Of a stretch of DNA of 64,000 nucleotides, positions 43,770-52,128 are shown piece after piece; position 1 is the first letter of the stretch, and each line of letters begins with the position of its first letter. Made by a program: the position numbers and the translations under genes. A model generated the notes under the pieces. That model did no database searches. It worked only from the letters and a program-made list of their open reading frames with translations, and was not told the origin of the DNA. The stretch covers positions 1 to 64,000 of the forward strand of contig NZ_BMRP01000021.1 in the NCBI RefSeq assembly GCF_014648695.1, read 5' to 3'. The stretch comes from Streptomyces albospinus. Its GTDB lineage: Bacteria; Actinomycetota; Actinomycetes; Streptomycetales; Streptomycetaceae.

Positions 43770-46100
43770 TCAACGGTCCACTTTCTCACCTGTGCCGGAC
43801 GGGCCGGACTTTTCCGATCCGGTGTCCGGCGAGCGGTCACTCGGCTGCTCGGGCTTGTCGCCGCCCGTGCCGCCGTTGTCGCCGTTCGTTCCTGCTGCGC
43901 CGTCGGAACCGTCGTTGTCCTCGTCGTCGGGCCCTTCCTCGGCGTCCTCGGCCGCGGCTCGCTTGCGCTGGAGGTAGATCCGTACGCCGGCGAGGACGAG
44001 CAGCAGCACACCGCCCGCGATGACGAGCATCACAGTGGCGGTGATCTCCGTGACGTTCACCTGGAACGTCATGGGGTCACCGTAGGGCTTGCCGTCCGCG
44101 GTGTAGAGCTGGGCCGTCACCCAGGCGCGACCGTTGGCGTTCGCCGTGGTGTCGAACTTGAAGGACTGGCTGTGCCCGCCGTCCACCTTGATCTGCTGGG
44201 ACGGCCCCACGTCGAGGCGGTTGGGCTGGGACGAGGTCAGCCGCAGCGTCATGCCCTCGACGCCCTGGAGCAGGTTGTTCTGGACCGTCACCGGAATCGT
44301 GGCGCTGCGCCCCGAGAGCGTGGCCTCCGACTTCTGGATCAGGTGCACCTTCTTGGTCAGACCGTCGAGGTAGCTGCGCACGGAGTTGCGGAAGCTCCCG
44401 GCACCCTTGGAATCGCCCCGCCACTCCGTCGACATCTCGCGCATTATGGCGTTGCCGAAGGGGGTGACCACTCGCTCGGGCTGGGCCAGGATCACCTGGA
44501 AGTCGTCGAGTGCGGCCTGGGTGTCCTGGATCTGCCGGAAGGCGTCGGCGGAGAGCTCCTGCCGGCGCAGGGAGGACGGGTACACGGAGCGGCTCGGGAT
44601 CTGGCGGCTGGCGGCGGGGTCGGGCTTGGCCTTGGCCGCATCGCCGAGCTTCAGCGGCTGGGTCCAGCCGGCCGACTCCAGATTCCGCAGCGCGCCGGCC
44701 ATCGTCTCGGCCTGGCCGGCCGACGGCATGCGCTGCGGCGCGACGACGATGCTCCGCTGCTGCTCCGGGTCCTGGAGGCCGATCATCTGGGCCTGGGCGA
44801 GGAACTCCTGGATCGCGCGGCTGGCGTTCCCGGACTTCGACGTATCGGCTTCGAAAGCCCGGGAGAGCTGCTCGTCGGTGACGATGGCCGTGTTGCCGCC
44901 GCCGATGGGCCGGGCCGCGGTCGGGGTGTAGGGCAGGCCGCTGTCGGCCAGGCTGTCGCTGCGGGTGATGACGTTGTGTGCGCCGGCCGATGTCGCGACG
45001 TCGACGATCGAGGAGTCGATCGCGCCGTTCACCGGCCAGGTGAAGTCCGTGCGCGGCTTCACGCCGAGGATGGTGTCCACGGTCTTCGAGGCGAGTTCGG
45101 TGGCCGGACCGAGGTGGCTGAGCGCACTGGGCACGCTCTTGCCGTGGTGCGCGAGCGAGGCCAGATCGGGGTCGCCGAACGGCAGGGCGACGACCTCGTG
45201 CCCCTTCACAGCGTCTTCGAGATCGTTCAGCCACTGCTTGGCGACGGCCTGGTTCTTGCCCATCGGGCCGTCCGGACCGTTCACCCGGTAAGGCTTGGTC
45301 ATCGCGTCGGCCGTCGCGAGCAGGTCCGGATCGATGACGAAGGTCACCGGGAGGTTCTTGCCGAGCGTGACCATCTGGTGCAGTCGGCCGCCGGGGGCGA
45401 TCTCCGCGGCGAGGTCGTCATTGCGGAAGACCGGGGTCTGCTGGGCGTCGGCGCCGGTCTCGGCGGTGAGGTGGGTGGAGGAGATCAGCGGCCACAGGTA
45501 CGTGAGCTGGGTCTTCTTGGCCGGGGCGGCGTCCTGCCACGGGAGGAAGGTCCGGTCGATGCCGAGGACCTGCTCGTACGAGGAGCTCTGGGTGTGCCCG
45601 GACAGCGTGACACCGAGCGGATACACACCGTCGTCGCCGAGGTCGAGGTCCTTGACCGGCACGCTGAGGTTGAACGGCTTGCTGGTGCCCGGATCCAGCT
45701 TGTCGATCTTCTCGGTGTCCCCGCCGATCTCCTTGCCGTCGGCGCCCGGCAGATATCCGGTGCGCTCTGTCACGGCCTCGATGGAGCTGCGGTCGCTGAG
45801 CGCGGCGCCGCGGTGCAGTCCGACGTGCGCGTCGGTGACCGGGGTCTTGCTGTCGTTGGTCAGCGTGCCGGAGATCGTGACCGTGTCGTCCTTGGCGGGG
45901 GCGGACGGGGACATCGCATTGATCGTGACGCTTACCGTGTGGGAGCCCGCCTGGGCCGCCTGGGCCGCCTGGGCGGAGGGAGGGTGCGGGAGTTGCAGCA
46001 TTCCCACGAGCAGGGGCGCTCCGGTGAGCAGTGTCACGGTCCTGCGCAGCCATCGACCACGCGGCCGTTCAGTCACCTGGAACCCTGCCGCATCGGCCAC
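43770..46100 (-). CDS. DUF6049 family exported protein
   Basis: 776 residues. A signal sequence at about residues 17-46 (VTLLTGAPLLVGMLQLPHPP…AQA) is followed by a long extracytoplasmic region starting SHTVSVTINAMSPSAPAKDD. A C-terminal membrane segment (VMLVIAGGVLLLVLAGVRIYLQ) and an acidic Gly-rich tail end the protein. The start is a GTG; another GTG eight codons later is possible. It lies 46 bp upstream of murJ on the same strand, which suggests an envelope role. Function unknown. Confidence 0.82.
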   Translation of the reverse strand: MADAAGFQVTERPRGRWLRRTVTLLTGAPLLVGMLQLPHPPSAQAAQAAQAGSHTVSVTINAMSPSAPAKDDTVTISGTLTNDSKTPVTDAHVGLHRGAALSDRSSIEAVTERTGYLPGADGKEIGGDTEKIDKLDPGTSKPFNLSVPVKDLDLGDDGVYPLGVTLSGHTQSSSYEQVLGIDRTFLPWQDAAPAKKTQLTYLWPLISSTHLTAETGADAQQTPVFRNDDLAAEIAPGGRLHQMVTLGKNLPVTFVIDPDLLATADAMTKPYRVNGPDGPMGKNQAVAKQWLNDLEDAVKGHEVVALPFGDPDLASLAHHGKSVPSALSHLGPATELASKTVDTILGVKPRTDFTWPVNGAIDSSIVDVATSAGAHNVITRSDSLADSGLPYTPTAARPIGGGNTAIVTDEQLSRAFEADTSKSGNASRAIQEFLAQAQMIGLQDPEQQRSIVVAPQRMPSAGQAETMAGALRNLESAGWTQPLKLGDAAKAKPDPAASRQIPSRSVYPSSLRRQELSADAFRQIQDTQAALDDFQVILAQPERVVTPFGNAIMREMSTEWRGDSKGAGSFRNSVRSYLDGLTKKVHLIQKSEATLSGRSATIPVTVQNNLLQGVEGMTLRLTSSQPNRLDVGPSQQIKVDGGHSQSFKFDTTANANGRAWVTAQLYTADGKPYGDPMTFQVNVTEITATVMLVIAGGVLLLVLAGVRIYLQRKRAAAEDAEEGPDDEDNDGSDGAAGTNGDNGGTGGDKPEQPSDRSPDTGSEKSGPSGTGEKVDR

Positions 46101-46295
46101 GCGCTCGCCCGTCCCTCGTCGTCGTCAGTGGTCGTCGGAATGTGCGTCCACGAATGGTAACGAGGCCCGGCACGCCGTAGTGCCGGGGACTGCTCCACAT
46201 GATCACCAAGCCGGGGCCGCTCATGCCTGTCCCCTTTATTGACGTGACTATTGACGTGACGCCGCCCGCTGCGCGGCCACGTACCCTTTTCTGTT

Positions 46296-47771
46296 GTGCC
46301 GAACGCCAACAATGACTTCCCCACCCCGCGGTCCGAGCGGGCTCCGCAGCCGACGAACGCGCTCAACCACGTGCAGCGCCGTGCCGTGAGCGAGCTGCTG
46401 CGGGTGTCCCCCGTCGCGGACGACCTGGCCCGTCGCTTCCAGGAGGCCGGGTTCACGCTTGCCCTGGTCGGCGGATCGGTCCGGGACGCACTGCTCGGCC
46501 GGCTCGGCAACGACCTGGACTTCACCACCGATGCCCGGCCCGAGGACGTGCTGAAGATCGTCCGGCCGTGGGCGGACGCGGTCTGGGAGGTCGGCATCGC
46601 CTTCGGCACGGTCGGCTGCAAGAAGGAATCGTTCGACATCGAGGTCACGACCTACCGCTCCGAGGCGTACGACCGCACCTCGCGCAAGCCCGAGGTCTCC
46701 TACGGCGACTCCATCGAGCAGGATCTGGTCCGCCGGGACTTCACGGTGAACGCCATGGCGGTACTGCTGCCGCAGAAGGAGTTCGTCGATCCGCACGACG
46801 GCCTGGAGGACCTGGCAGCCCGTGTGCTGCGCACCCCGGGGACGCCGCAGGAGTCGTTCTCCGATGATCCGCTGCGGATGATGCGCGCGGCCCGCTTCGC
46901 CGCACAGCTGGACTTCGAGGTTGCCCCGGACGTCGTCGCCGCGATGAAGGCGATGTCGGAGCGTATCGAGATCGTCTCCGCGGAGCGGGTGCGCGATGAA
47001 CTGAACAAGCTGATCCTGGCGGCCAATCCGCGCAAGGGGCTGCGGCTGCTGGTGGAGTCAGGGCTGGCGGACCGGGTGCTGCCCGAGCTGCCCGCGCTGC
47101 GCCTGGAAAGTGACGAGCATCACCGTCACAAGGACGTCTACGAGCACTCGCTGACGGTCCTGGAGCAGGCCGTCGACCTGGAGGAGAACGGGCCGGATCT
47201 GGTGCTGCGGCTGGCGGCGCTGCTGCACGACATCGGCAAGCCCAGGACGCGGCGCTTCGAGAGCGACGGCCGGGTCTCCTTCCACCACCACGAGGTGGTG
47301 GGAGCGAAAATGACCAAGAAGCGCATGTCCGCCCTGAAGTACTCGAACGACATGATCAAGGACGTTTCGCTTCTGGTGGAGCTGCATCTGCGCTTCCACG
47401 GCTACGGGACGGGTGAGTGGACGGACTCCGCGGTCCGCCGCTACGTACGTGACGCCGGCCCCCAGCTGGAGCGCCTGCACAAGCTGACGCGCTCGGACTG
47501 CACCACGCGCAACAAGCGCAAGGCCGCAGCCCTGTCGCGTGCGTATGGCGGCCTGGAGGAGCGCATTGCGCGGCTCCAGGAGCAGGAAGAGCTCGACGCG
47601 ATCCGCCCGGACCTGGACGGCAACGAGATCATGCAGATCCTGGGCATCGGCCCGGGGCCTGAGGTCGGCAAGGCGTACAAGCAGATGCTGGAGCTGAGGC
47701 TGGAGCACGGTCCTATGGAGCGGGAGGCCGCGGTGGCCGCGCTCAAGGAGTGGTGGGCCGCTCAGGGCTGA
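46296..47771 (+). CDS. cca: CCA tRNA nucleotidyltransferase
   Basis: 491-residue enzyme that adds or repairs the CCA end of tRNAs. The class II nucleotidyltransferase motif ALVGGSVRDALLGRLGNDLDF is present, written here in parts as GGSVRDALLGR and NDLDFTTD. The RRDFTVNAMAV motif and an HD domain (LLHDIGKPRTRR) follow. Start is a GTG. It is divergent from the DUF6049 gene across 195 bp. Neither tRNA in this window encodes CCA, so such an enzyme is needed. Confidence 0.93.
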   Translation: MPNANNDFPTPRSERAPQPTNALNHVQRRAVSELLRVSPVADDLARRFQEAGFTLALVGGSVRDALLGRLGNDLDFTTDARPEDVLKIVRPWADAVWEVGIAFGTVGCKKESFDIEVTTYRSEAYDRTSRKPEVSYGDSIEQDLVRRDFTVNAMAVLLPQKEFVDPHDGLEDLAARVLRTPGTPQESFSDDPLRMMRAARFAAQLDFEVAPDVVAAMKAMSERIEIVSAERVRDELNKLILAANPRKGLRLLVESGLADRVLPELPALRLESDEHHRHKDVYEHSLTVLEQAVDLEENGPDLVLRLAALLHDIGKPRTRRFESDGRVSFHHHEVVGAKMTKKRMSALKYSNDMIKDVSLLVELHLRFHGYGTGEWTDSAVRRYVRDAGPQLERLHKLTRSDCTTRNKRKAAALSRAYGGLEERIARLQEQEELDAIRPDLDGNEIMQILGIGPGPEVGKAYKQMLELRLEHGPMEREAAVAALKEWWAAQG

Positions 47772-47806
47772 GGCCGCTGGGGCCGCGCGAGCGTGAAACC
47801 GTCGAT

Positions 47807-47820
47807 GTTTCACGTGAAAC
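47807..47820. promoter_or_regulatory. parS: parS site 1 of a trio
   Basis: Perfect site, 35 bp after the cca stop. With 47863 it forms an inverted repeat with 18-bp arms (cgat plus parS and its mirror). Confidence 0.95.
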
Positions 47821-47828
47821 GGGGCGAC

Positions 47829-47842
47829 GTTTCACGTGAAAC
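47829..47842. promoter_or_regulatory. parS: parS site 2 of a trio
   Basis: Perfect site 22 bp from site 1, about two helical turns. Confidence 0.95.
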
Positions 47843-47862
47843 GGCCGGTCGTGAACCGCCGT

Positions 47863-47876
47863 GTTTCACGTGAAAC
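47863..47876. promoter_or_regulatory. parS: parS site 3 of a trio
   Basis: Perfect site 34 bp from site 2, directly before the stop of the convergent LppU-type gene. The only triple cluster in the window. Confidence 0.95.
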
Positions 47877-47914
47877 ATCGCCCGCGTCGTCCCGTCCCGG
47901 GAGCGGGCTCGTCG

Positions 47915-48490
47915 CTACTTCACGTCCTGGAGGCAGAGCACAAAGCGGGTGGTGCCGCCGTGGCGGCGGTGCTGGGTCTCGGCATAGGTCGTGTCGGTCT
48001 TGGGGCAGAGAGATCTGTTCGTGGTGTTGGTGTGGACTGCCGTCACCTTGAACTTGGCCTCTGCGGTGCCGCAGTCGACGACCTTGAGATCAGGGTTGAT
48101 CTCGTTGCCGCTGTTCTTCATGCAGTCGCCGACCTTGGCGGTGTCGGCGTCGTTCCAGGAGCTCACCCAGGCCACCCCGATACCGATCAGGGCGACGGCT
48201 ACGAAGATGCCCTTCACGATCGCCTTGGGCGACCGCTGCGGGCGGGAAGGCTGCGGCGGCACGGGCGCTCCGCCCTGCATGTACGGCTGCTGCGGTGCCT
48301 GCGGATACCCCTGCTGCGGCTGCTGACCGTACGGTGCCTGCGGCTGCTGGGGGTAGGCGTATCCGCCCTGCGGCTGGCCGTAAGGGGCCTGCGGCGCCTG
48401 GGGAGCCTGCGGGTAGGGGGCTTGGCCGTACGGCTGCTGGCCGTATGGATTCTGGCCGTAGGGATTCGGGCCCTGAGGCGGCGTGGTCAT
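47915..48490 (-). CDS. LppU/SCO3897 family membrane protein
   Basis: 191 residues from the ATG at 48490 (MTTPPQGPNPYGQNPYG). The first ~90 residues are a Pro/Gln/Gly/Tyr repeat (PYGQ, PQAPQ). One membrane segment lies at about residues 98-117 (AIVKGIFVAVALIGIGVAWV). The extracytoplasmic domain has four cysteines (VGDCMKN, VVDCGTAEA, SLCPKTD, FVLCLQD), probably forming disulfides. Function unknown. It ends against the parS trio. Confidence 0.82.
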   Translation of the reverse strand: MTTPPQGPNPYGQNPYGQQPYGQAPYPQAPQAPQAPYGQPQGGYAYPQQPQAPYGQQPQQGYPQAPQQPYMQGGAPVPPQPSRPQRSPKAIVKGIFVAVALIGIGVAWVSSWNDADTAKVGDCMKNSGNEINPDLKVVDCGTAEAKFKVTAVHTNTTNRSLCPKTDTTYAETQHRRHGGTTRFVLCLQDVK

Positions 48491-48614
48491 GGGAGTTCCC
48501 CCGATATTGAAGTGTCCGGACGTGATGTGTCCGGGTGTGTGAATGACGCCCGTACGGTATCTGCTCCGGCGCTGCTGCACGGGCGAGGGGCGCCAACCAG
48601 CAAGGGGAAGACGG

Positions 48615-49877
48615 CTAATGGCGCCCGAACCCCCGGCGGGCCAGCGCCGCGGCGACCACCGCATAGAGAACGGCCACCACGGCGATCAGCACCGCTGACT
48701 TCCCGTCGGGCGGCAGCATCAGTGCGGCGACCGCGGCGGCACCGACGAAGGCGATGTTGAACAGCACGTCGTAGATGGAGAAGACCCGGCCGCGGAAGGC
48801 ATCGTCGACCGACGACTGGACCACCGTGTCTGTGGTGATCTTGGTGCCTTGTGTGCTCAGGCCGAGGATGAACGCGGCGACCAGCATGGGCGCCGGATGG
48901 AAGAAGAGGCCGAGCGCGGGCACCAGGACCGCACCTATCGCGGCACAGAAGGAGATCCAGCCGAACGGGCTGAGGCGCCCGACCGCCCAGGGGGTGATCA
49001 CGGCAGCCGCGAAGAAGCCGGCTCCCGACACGGCGACGGTTATCCCGAGCAGCGCCAGGCCCTGGGATTCGGTACGGGCCCAGGCATAGCGGCACAGCAT
49101 CAGCACCATGACCGTCAGCGCGCCGTAGCAGAAGCGGATCACCGTCATCGCAGCCAGGGCGCGGGTCGGGGTGGGCCGCTCGGCGAGGTGGCGCAGACCG
49201 TCCACCAGACCCTTGACGGTGCTCAACAGGGCCTCGCCGAGGTGTGGTTGGAGCACCGAGGGGTCGGGGCCGAGGCGCTGCGGGGTCATCCGCAGGGCGG
49301 TGAGGGCGGAACAGAAGTAGAGGAACGCGGCGAGCAGCACGACGAACGCATCCACGTCCGAGCCGGCCAGCCGGACGGCGAGGGCGAGCGCACCGCCGAC
49401 CGTCATGGCGAGCGTTCCAGCCGTGGGCGCAAGGGAGTTGGCCATCACCAGCTGCTCGCCGCCGACGACGCGGGGAAGCGAGGCGGAAAGCCCCGCCAGG
49501 ACAAAGCGGTTCACGCCCGTGACGGAGAGAGCCGAGGCGTAGAAGAGCCAGTCCGGGACCTTCACCGCGATCAGCACGGCGGTCGCCATCGCGAGCAGGG
49601 TCCGCAGCAGGTTGCCGTACAGCAGGACCTGACGCCGGCGCCAGCGGTCCAGCAGCACTCCGGCGAACGGCCCGAGAAGGGAGTACGGCAGCAGCAGGAT
49701 CGCCATGGCGGAGGCGATCGCCTCGGGCGACGCCTGCTTTTCGGGCGAGAAGACGACGAACGCGGCGAGCGCAACCTGGAACACCCCGTCGGCGGCCTGG
49801 GACAGGAGCCGTGCGGCAAGGAGCGTCCGGAAGTCGCGCAGCCGCAGTAATACGCGGAGATCGCGCACAGCATGCAT
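48615..49877 (-). CDS. MFS transporter
   Basis: 420 residues from the ATG at 49877 (MHAVRDLRVLLRLRDFRTLL), with gagg 9 bp upstream; in-frame GTG codons further up are possible starts. About 12 membrane segments. The loop motif GPFAGVLLDRWRRRQVLLYG is a divergent MFS motif A. The N-terminus LRDFRTLLAARLLSQAADGV resembles the enterobactin-exporter/macrolide-efflux type. Substrate unknown. Confidence 0.88.
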   Translation of the reverse strand: MHAVRDLRVLLRLRDFRTLLAARLLSQAADGVFQVALAAFVVFSPEKQASPEAIASAMAILLLPYSLLGPFAGVLLDRWRRRQVLLYGNLLRTLLAMATAVLIAVKVPDWLFYASALSVTGVNRFVLAGLSASLPRVVGGEQLVMANSLAPTAGTLAMTVGGALALAVRLAGSDVDAFVVLLAAFLYFCSALTALRMTPQRLGPDPSVLQPHLGEALLSTVKGLVDGLRHLAERPTPTRALAAMTVIRFCYGALTVMVLMLCRYAWARTESQGLALLGITVAVSGAGFFAAAVITPWAVGRLSPFGWISFCAAIGAVLVPALGLFFHPAPMLVAAFILGLSTQGTKITTDTVVQSSVDDAFRGRVFSIYDVLFNIAFVGAAAVAALMLPPDGKSAVLIAVVAVLYAVVAAALARRGFGRH

Positions 49878-49900
49878 GAGGCACAGCCTCACACAGCACA

Positions 49901-49931
49901 CCGGCCTCCGGGCGGAATACCCGGAGGCCGG
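49901..49931 (-). terminator. terminator of the inositol-phosphate synthase gene
   Basis: 12-bp arms (ccggcctccggg and complement) with a 7-base loop, 26 bp after the stop. The MFS gene starts 24 bp beyond. Confidence 0.7.
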
Positions 49932-49956
49932 CGGAGCGAGGAGCGCGGCGAGTGCC

Positions 49957-51039
49957 TCAGCGCTCGACGTCGCCCCGGATGAACTTCTCGACGTTCTCCC
50001 GTGCCTCGTCGTCGAAGTACTGGACCGGCGGCGACTTCATGAAGTACGAGGAAGCGGAGAGGATCGGGCCACCGATCCCCCGGTCCTTGGCGATCTTCGC
50101 GGCGCGCAGCGCGTCGATGATGACGCCCGCGGAGTTCGGGGAGTCCCAGACCTCGAGCTTGTACTCCAGGTTCAGCGGGACATCGCCGAAGGCACGGCCC
50201 TCAAGGCGGACGTAGGCCCACTTGCGGTCGTCCAGCCAGGCGACGTAGTCGGACGGGCCGATGTGGACGTTCTTCTCGCCCAGCTCGCGGTCGGGGATCT
50301 GCGAGGTGACGGCCTGCGTCTTGGAGATCTTCTTGGACTCCAGGCGGTCGCGCTCCAGCATGTTCTTGAAGTCCATGTTGCCGCCGACGTTCAGCTGCAT
50401 CGTGCGGTCCAGGACGACGCCCCGGTCCTCGAAGAGCTTGGCCATCACGCGGTGCGTGATCGTGGCGCCGACCTGCGACTTGATGTCGTCACCGACGATC
50501 GGCACACCGGCCTCGGTGAACTTGTCCGCCCACTCCTTGGTGCCGGCGATGAAGACCGGGAGGGCGTTGACGAACCCGACCTTGGCGTCGATGGCGCACT
50601 GGGCGTAGTACTTCGCGGCGTCCTCGGAGCCGACGGGGAGGTAGCAGACCAGCACGTCGACCTGCTTGTCCTTGAGGACCTGGACGATGTCGACCGGGGT
50701 CTCCTCGGACTCCTCGATCGTCATGCGGTAGTACTTGCCCAGGCCGTCGAGCGTGTGGCCGCGCTGGACCCGCACGCCGGTGTTCGGCACATCGCAGATC
50801 TTGATGGTGTTGTTCTCGCTGGCGCCGATGGCGTCCGAGAGGTCGAGGCCGACCTTCTTGGCGTCCACGTCGAAGGCGGCCACGAACTCGATGTCGCGGA
50901 CGTGGTAGTCGCCGAACTGCACGTGCATGAGGCCGGGCACGCGGCTGTCGGGGTCGGCGTCCTTGTAATACTCGACGCCCTGTACCAGCGAGGCGGCGCA
51001 GTTGCCCACGCCGACGATGGCTACGCGAACCGAACCCAT
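49957..51039 (-). CDS. ino1: inositol-3-phosphate synthase
   Basis: 360-residue NAD-dependent enzyme that turns glucose 6-phosphate into inositol 3-phosphate, the source of inositol for phosphatidylinositol and mycothiol. Start MGSVRVAIVGVGNCAASLVQ has the NAD loop VGVGNCA. FNVGGN-type motif LNVGGNMDFKNML and the conserved DSPNSAGVIIDALR and GPILSASSYFMKSPP are present. It lies downstream of the PadR gene with a 59-bp gap and may share its transcript. Confidence 0.94.
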   Translation of the reverse strand: MGSVRVAIVGVGNCAASLVQGVEYYKDADPDSRVPGLMHVQFGDYHVRDIEFVAAFDVDAKKVGLDLSDAIGASENNTIKICDVPNTGVRVQRGHTLDGLGKYYRMTIEESEETPVDIVQVLKDKQVDVLVCYLPVGSEDAAKYYAQCAIDAKVGFVNALPVFIAGTKEWADKFTEAGVPIVGDDIKSQVGATITHRVMAKLFEDRGVVLDRTMQLNVGGNMDFKNMLERDRLESKKISKTQAVTSQIPDRELGEKNVHIGPSDYVAWLDDRKWAYVRLEGRAFGDVPLNLEYKLEVWDSPNSAGVIIDALRAAKIAKDRGIGGPILSASSYFMKSPPVQYFDDEARENVEKFIRGDVER

Positions 51040-51098
51040 TCCGGTTGCTCCCTGTGTTCTCGATGAGGACCTGCCTGGCAGGGCCTCATGTGGTGGTG

Positions 51099-51767
51099 TC
51101 ATTCGGACGGATCCGGCCGGGAACCACCCCGGTGCCGGGGCAGGCCGTCCGCATCTCCTGACGGGGTGTTCTTGTCCCGCTCCGTGGGACCCGGTGCGCG
51201 CTGATCGCGCCCGGCGCGCTCACTCTCGATGAGCTCGTTCAACCAACGGACCTCGCGCTCCACGGACTCCATGCCGTGCCGCTGAAGTTCGAGGGTGTAG
51301 TCGTCCAGCCGCTCGCGGGTCCTGGCCAAGGAGGTGCGCATCTTTTCGAGGCGTTCCTCCAGCCTGCTGCGGCGGCCTTCCAGCACGCGCATCCGTACGT
51401 CCCGCGATGTCTGGCCGAAGAACGCGAAGCGGACGCCGAAGTGCTCGTCCTCCCACGCATCCGGTCCGGAGTGGGTGAGCAGCTCCTCGAAGTGCTCTTT
51501 GCCCGCTGCGGTCAATCGGTAGACGATTTTGGCCCGGCGCCCGGTGAGCGCCGCGGCGGGAACGCCCTCCGGGGCGCCGCCCGTTTCCTCCACGAGCCAG
51601 CCGTTCGCGACCAGCCCTTTGAGGCAGGGGTAGAGGGTGCCGTAGCTGAACGCACGGAAGACCCCGAGCGAGGTGTTGAGCCGCTTGCGCAACTCGTAAC
51701 CGTGCATGGGGGATTCACGGAGCAGGCCGAGGACGGCGAATTCGAGGACGCCGGAACGCCTGCTCAT
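51099..51767 (-). CDS. PadR family transcriptional regulator
   Basis: 222 residues from the ATG at 51767 (MSRRSGVLEFAVLGLLRESP). The PadR winged helix shows PMHGYELRKRL, FSYGTLYPCLKGL and a GRRAKIVYRLTAAGKEHF wing. A long coiled C-terminal dimerisation helix (RLEERLEKMRTSLARTRERL) follows. A strong palindrome 40 bp upstream is a likely autoregulatory operator. The adjacent ino1 gene is a plausible target. Confidence 0.9.
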   Translation of the reverse strand: MSRRSGVLEFAVLGLLRESPMHGYELRKRLNTSLGVFRAFSYGTLYPCLKGLVANGWLVEETGGAPEGVPAAALTGRRAKIVYRLTAAGKEHFEELLTHSGPDAWEDEHFGVRFAFFGQTSRDVRMRVLEGRRSRLEERLEKMRTSLARTRERLDDYTLELQRHGMESVEREVRWLNELIESERAGRDQRAPGPTERDKNTPSGDADGLPRHRGGSRPDPSE

Positions 51768-52128
51768 CCTCCGCCTCCTTGGCCCTGTGCGGTCTTTATC
51801 TCGTGCTGATGTATCGACTCGATACATCCAGACGATAGAACGGCGCCCTGGGTCGAACAAGACGGGGGACGGTGAACGGTGTCACATCACTTATTCGTGC
51901 GACGTAACCTGACTGTTTTGGAGTGAATTTCAACACTGGGCAGGTTTTGGCCGTGCGTAGTCTGTGCGGCATGCAGACTGCCGGGAACCGTGGGCCAATA
52001 TGTGGCGTCCCTGACCTCGGTGTAGTGCGGCCCGCGCGTCAGGAGCGGGTCGTGCATCGGGGGGACCTGAAGACAACTGCCGCCTTCAGGCGACGAGAGA
52101 GCGCGCCTGCCCGAGGAGTATTCGTTCC
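51768..52128. other. PadR-PBP divergent promoter region
   Basis: 361 bp holding the promoters of the PadR gene and the class A PBP gene. It contains the PadR-type palindrome at 51808. I saw no further gene; the ribosome site cgaggag precedes the PBP ATG. Confidence 0.6.
51808..51828. promoter_or_regulatory. PadR-type operator
   Basis: gatgtatcg-act-cgatacatc, a perfect inverted repeat with 9-bp arms containing the ATGTA…TACAT pattern typical of PadR operators. It lies 41 bp upstream of the padR start. Confidence 0.7.
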
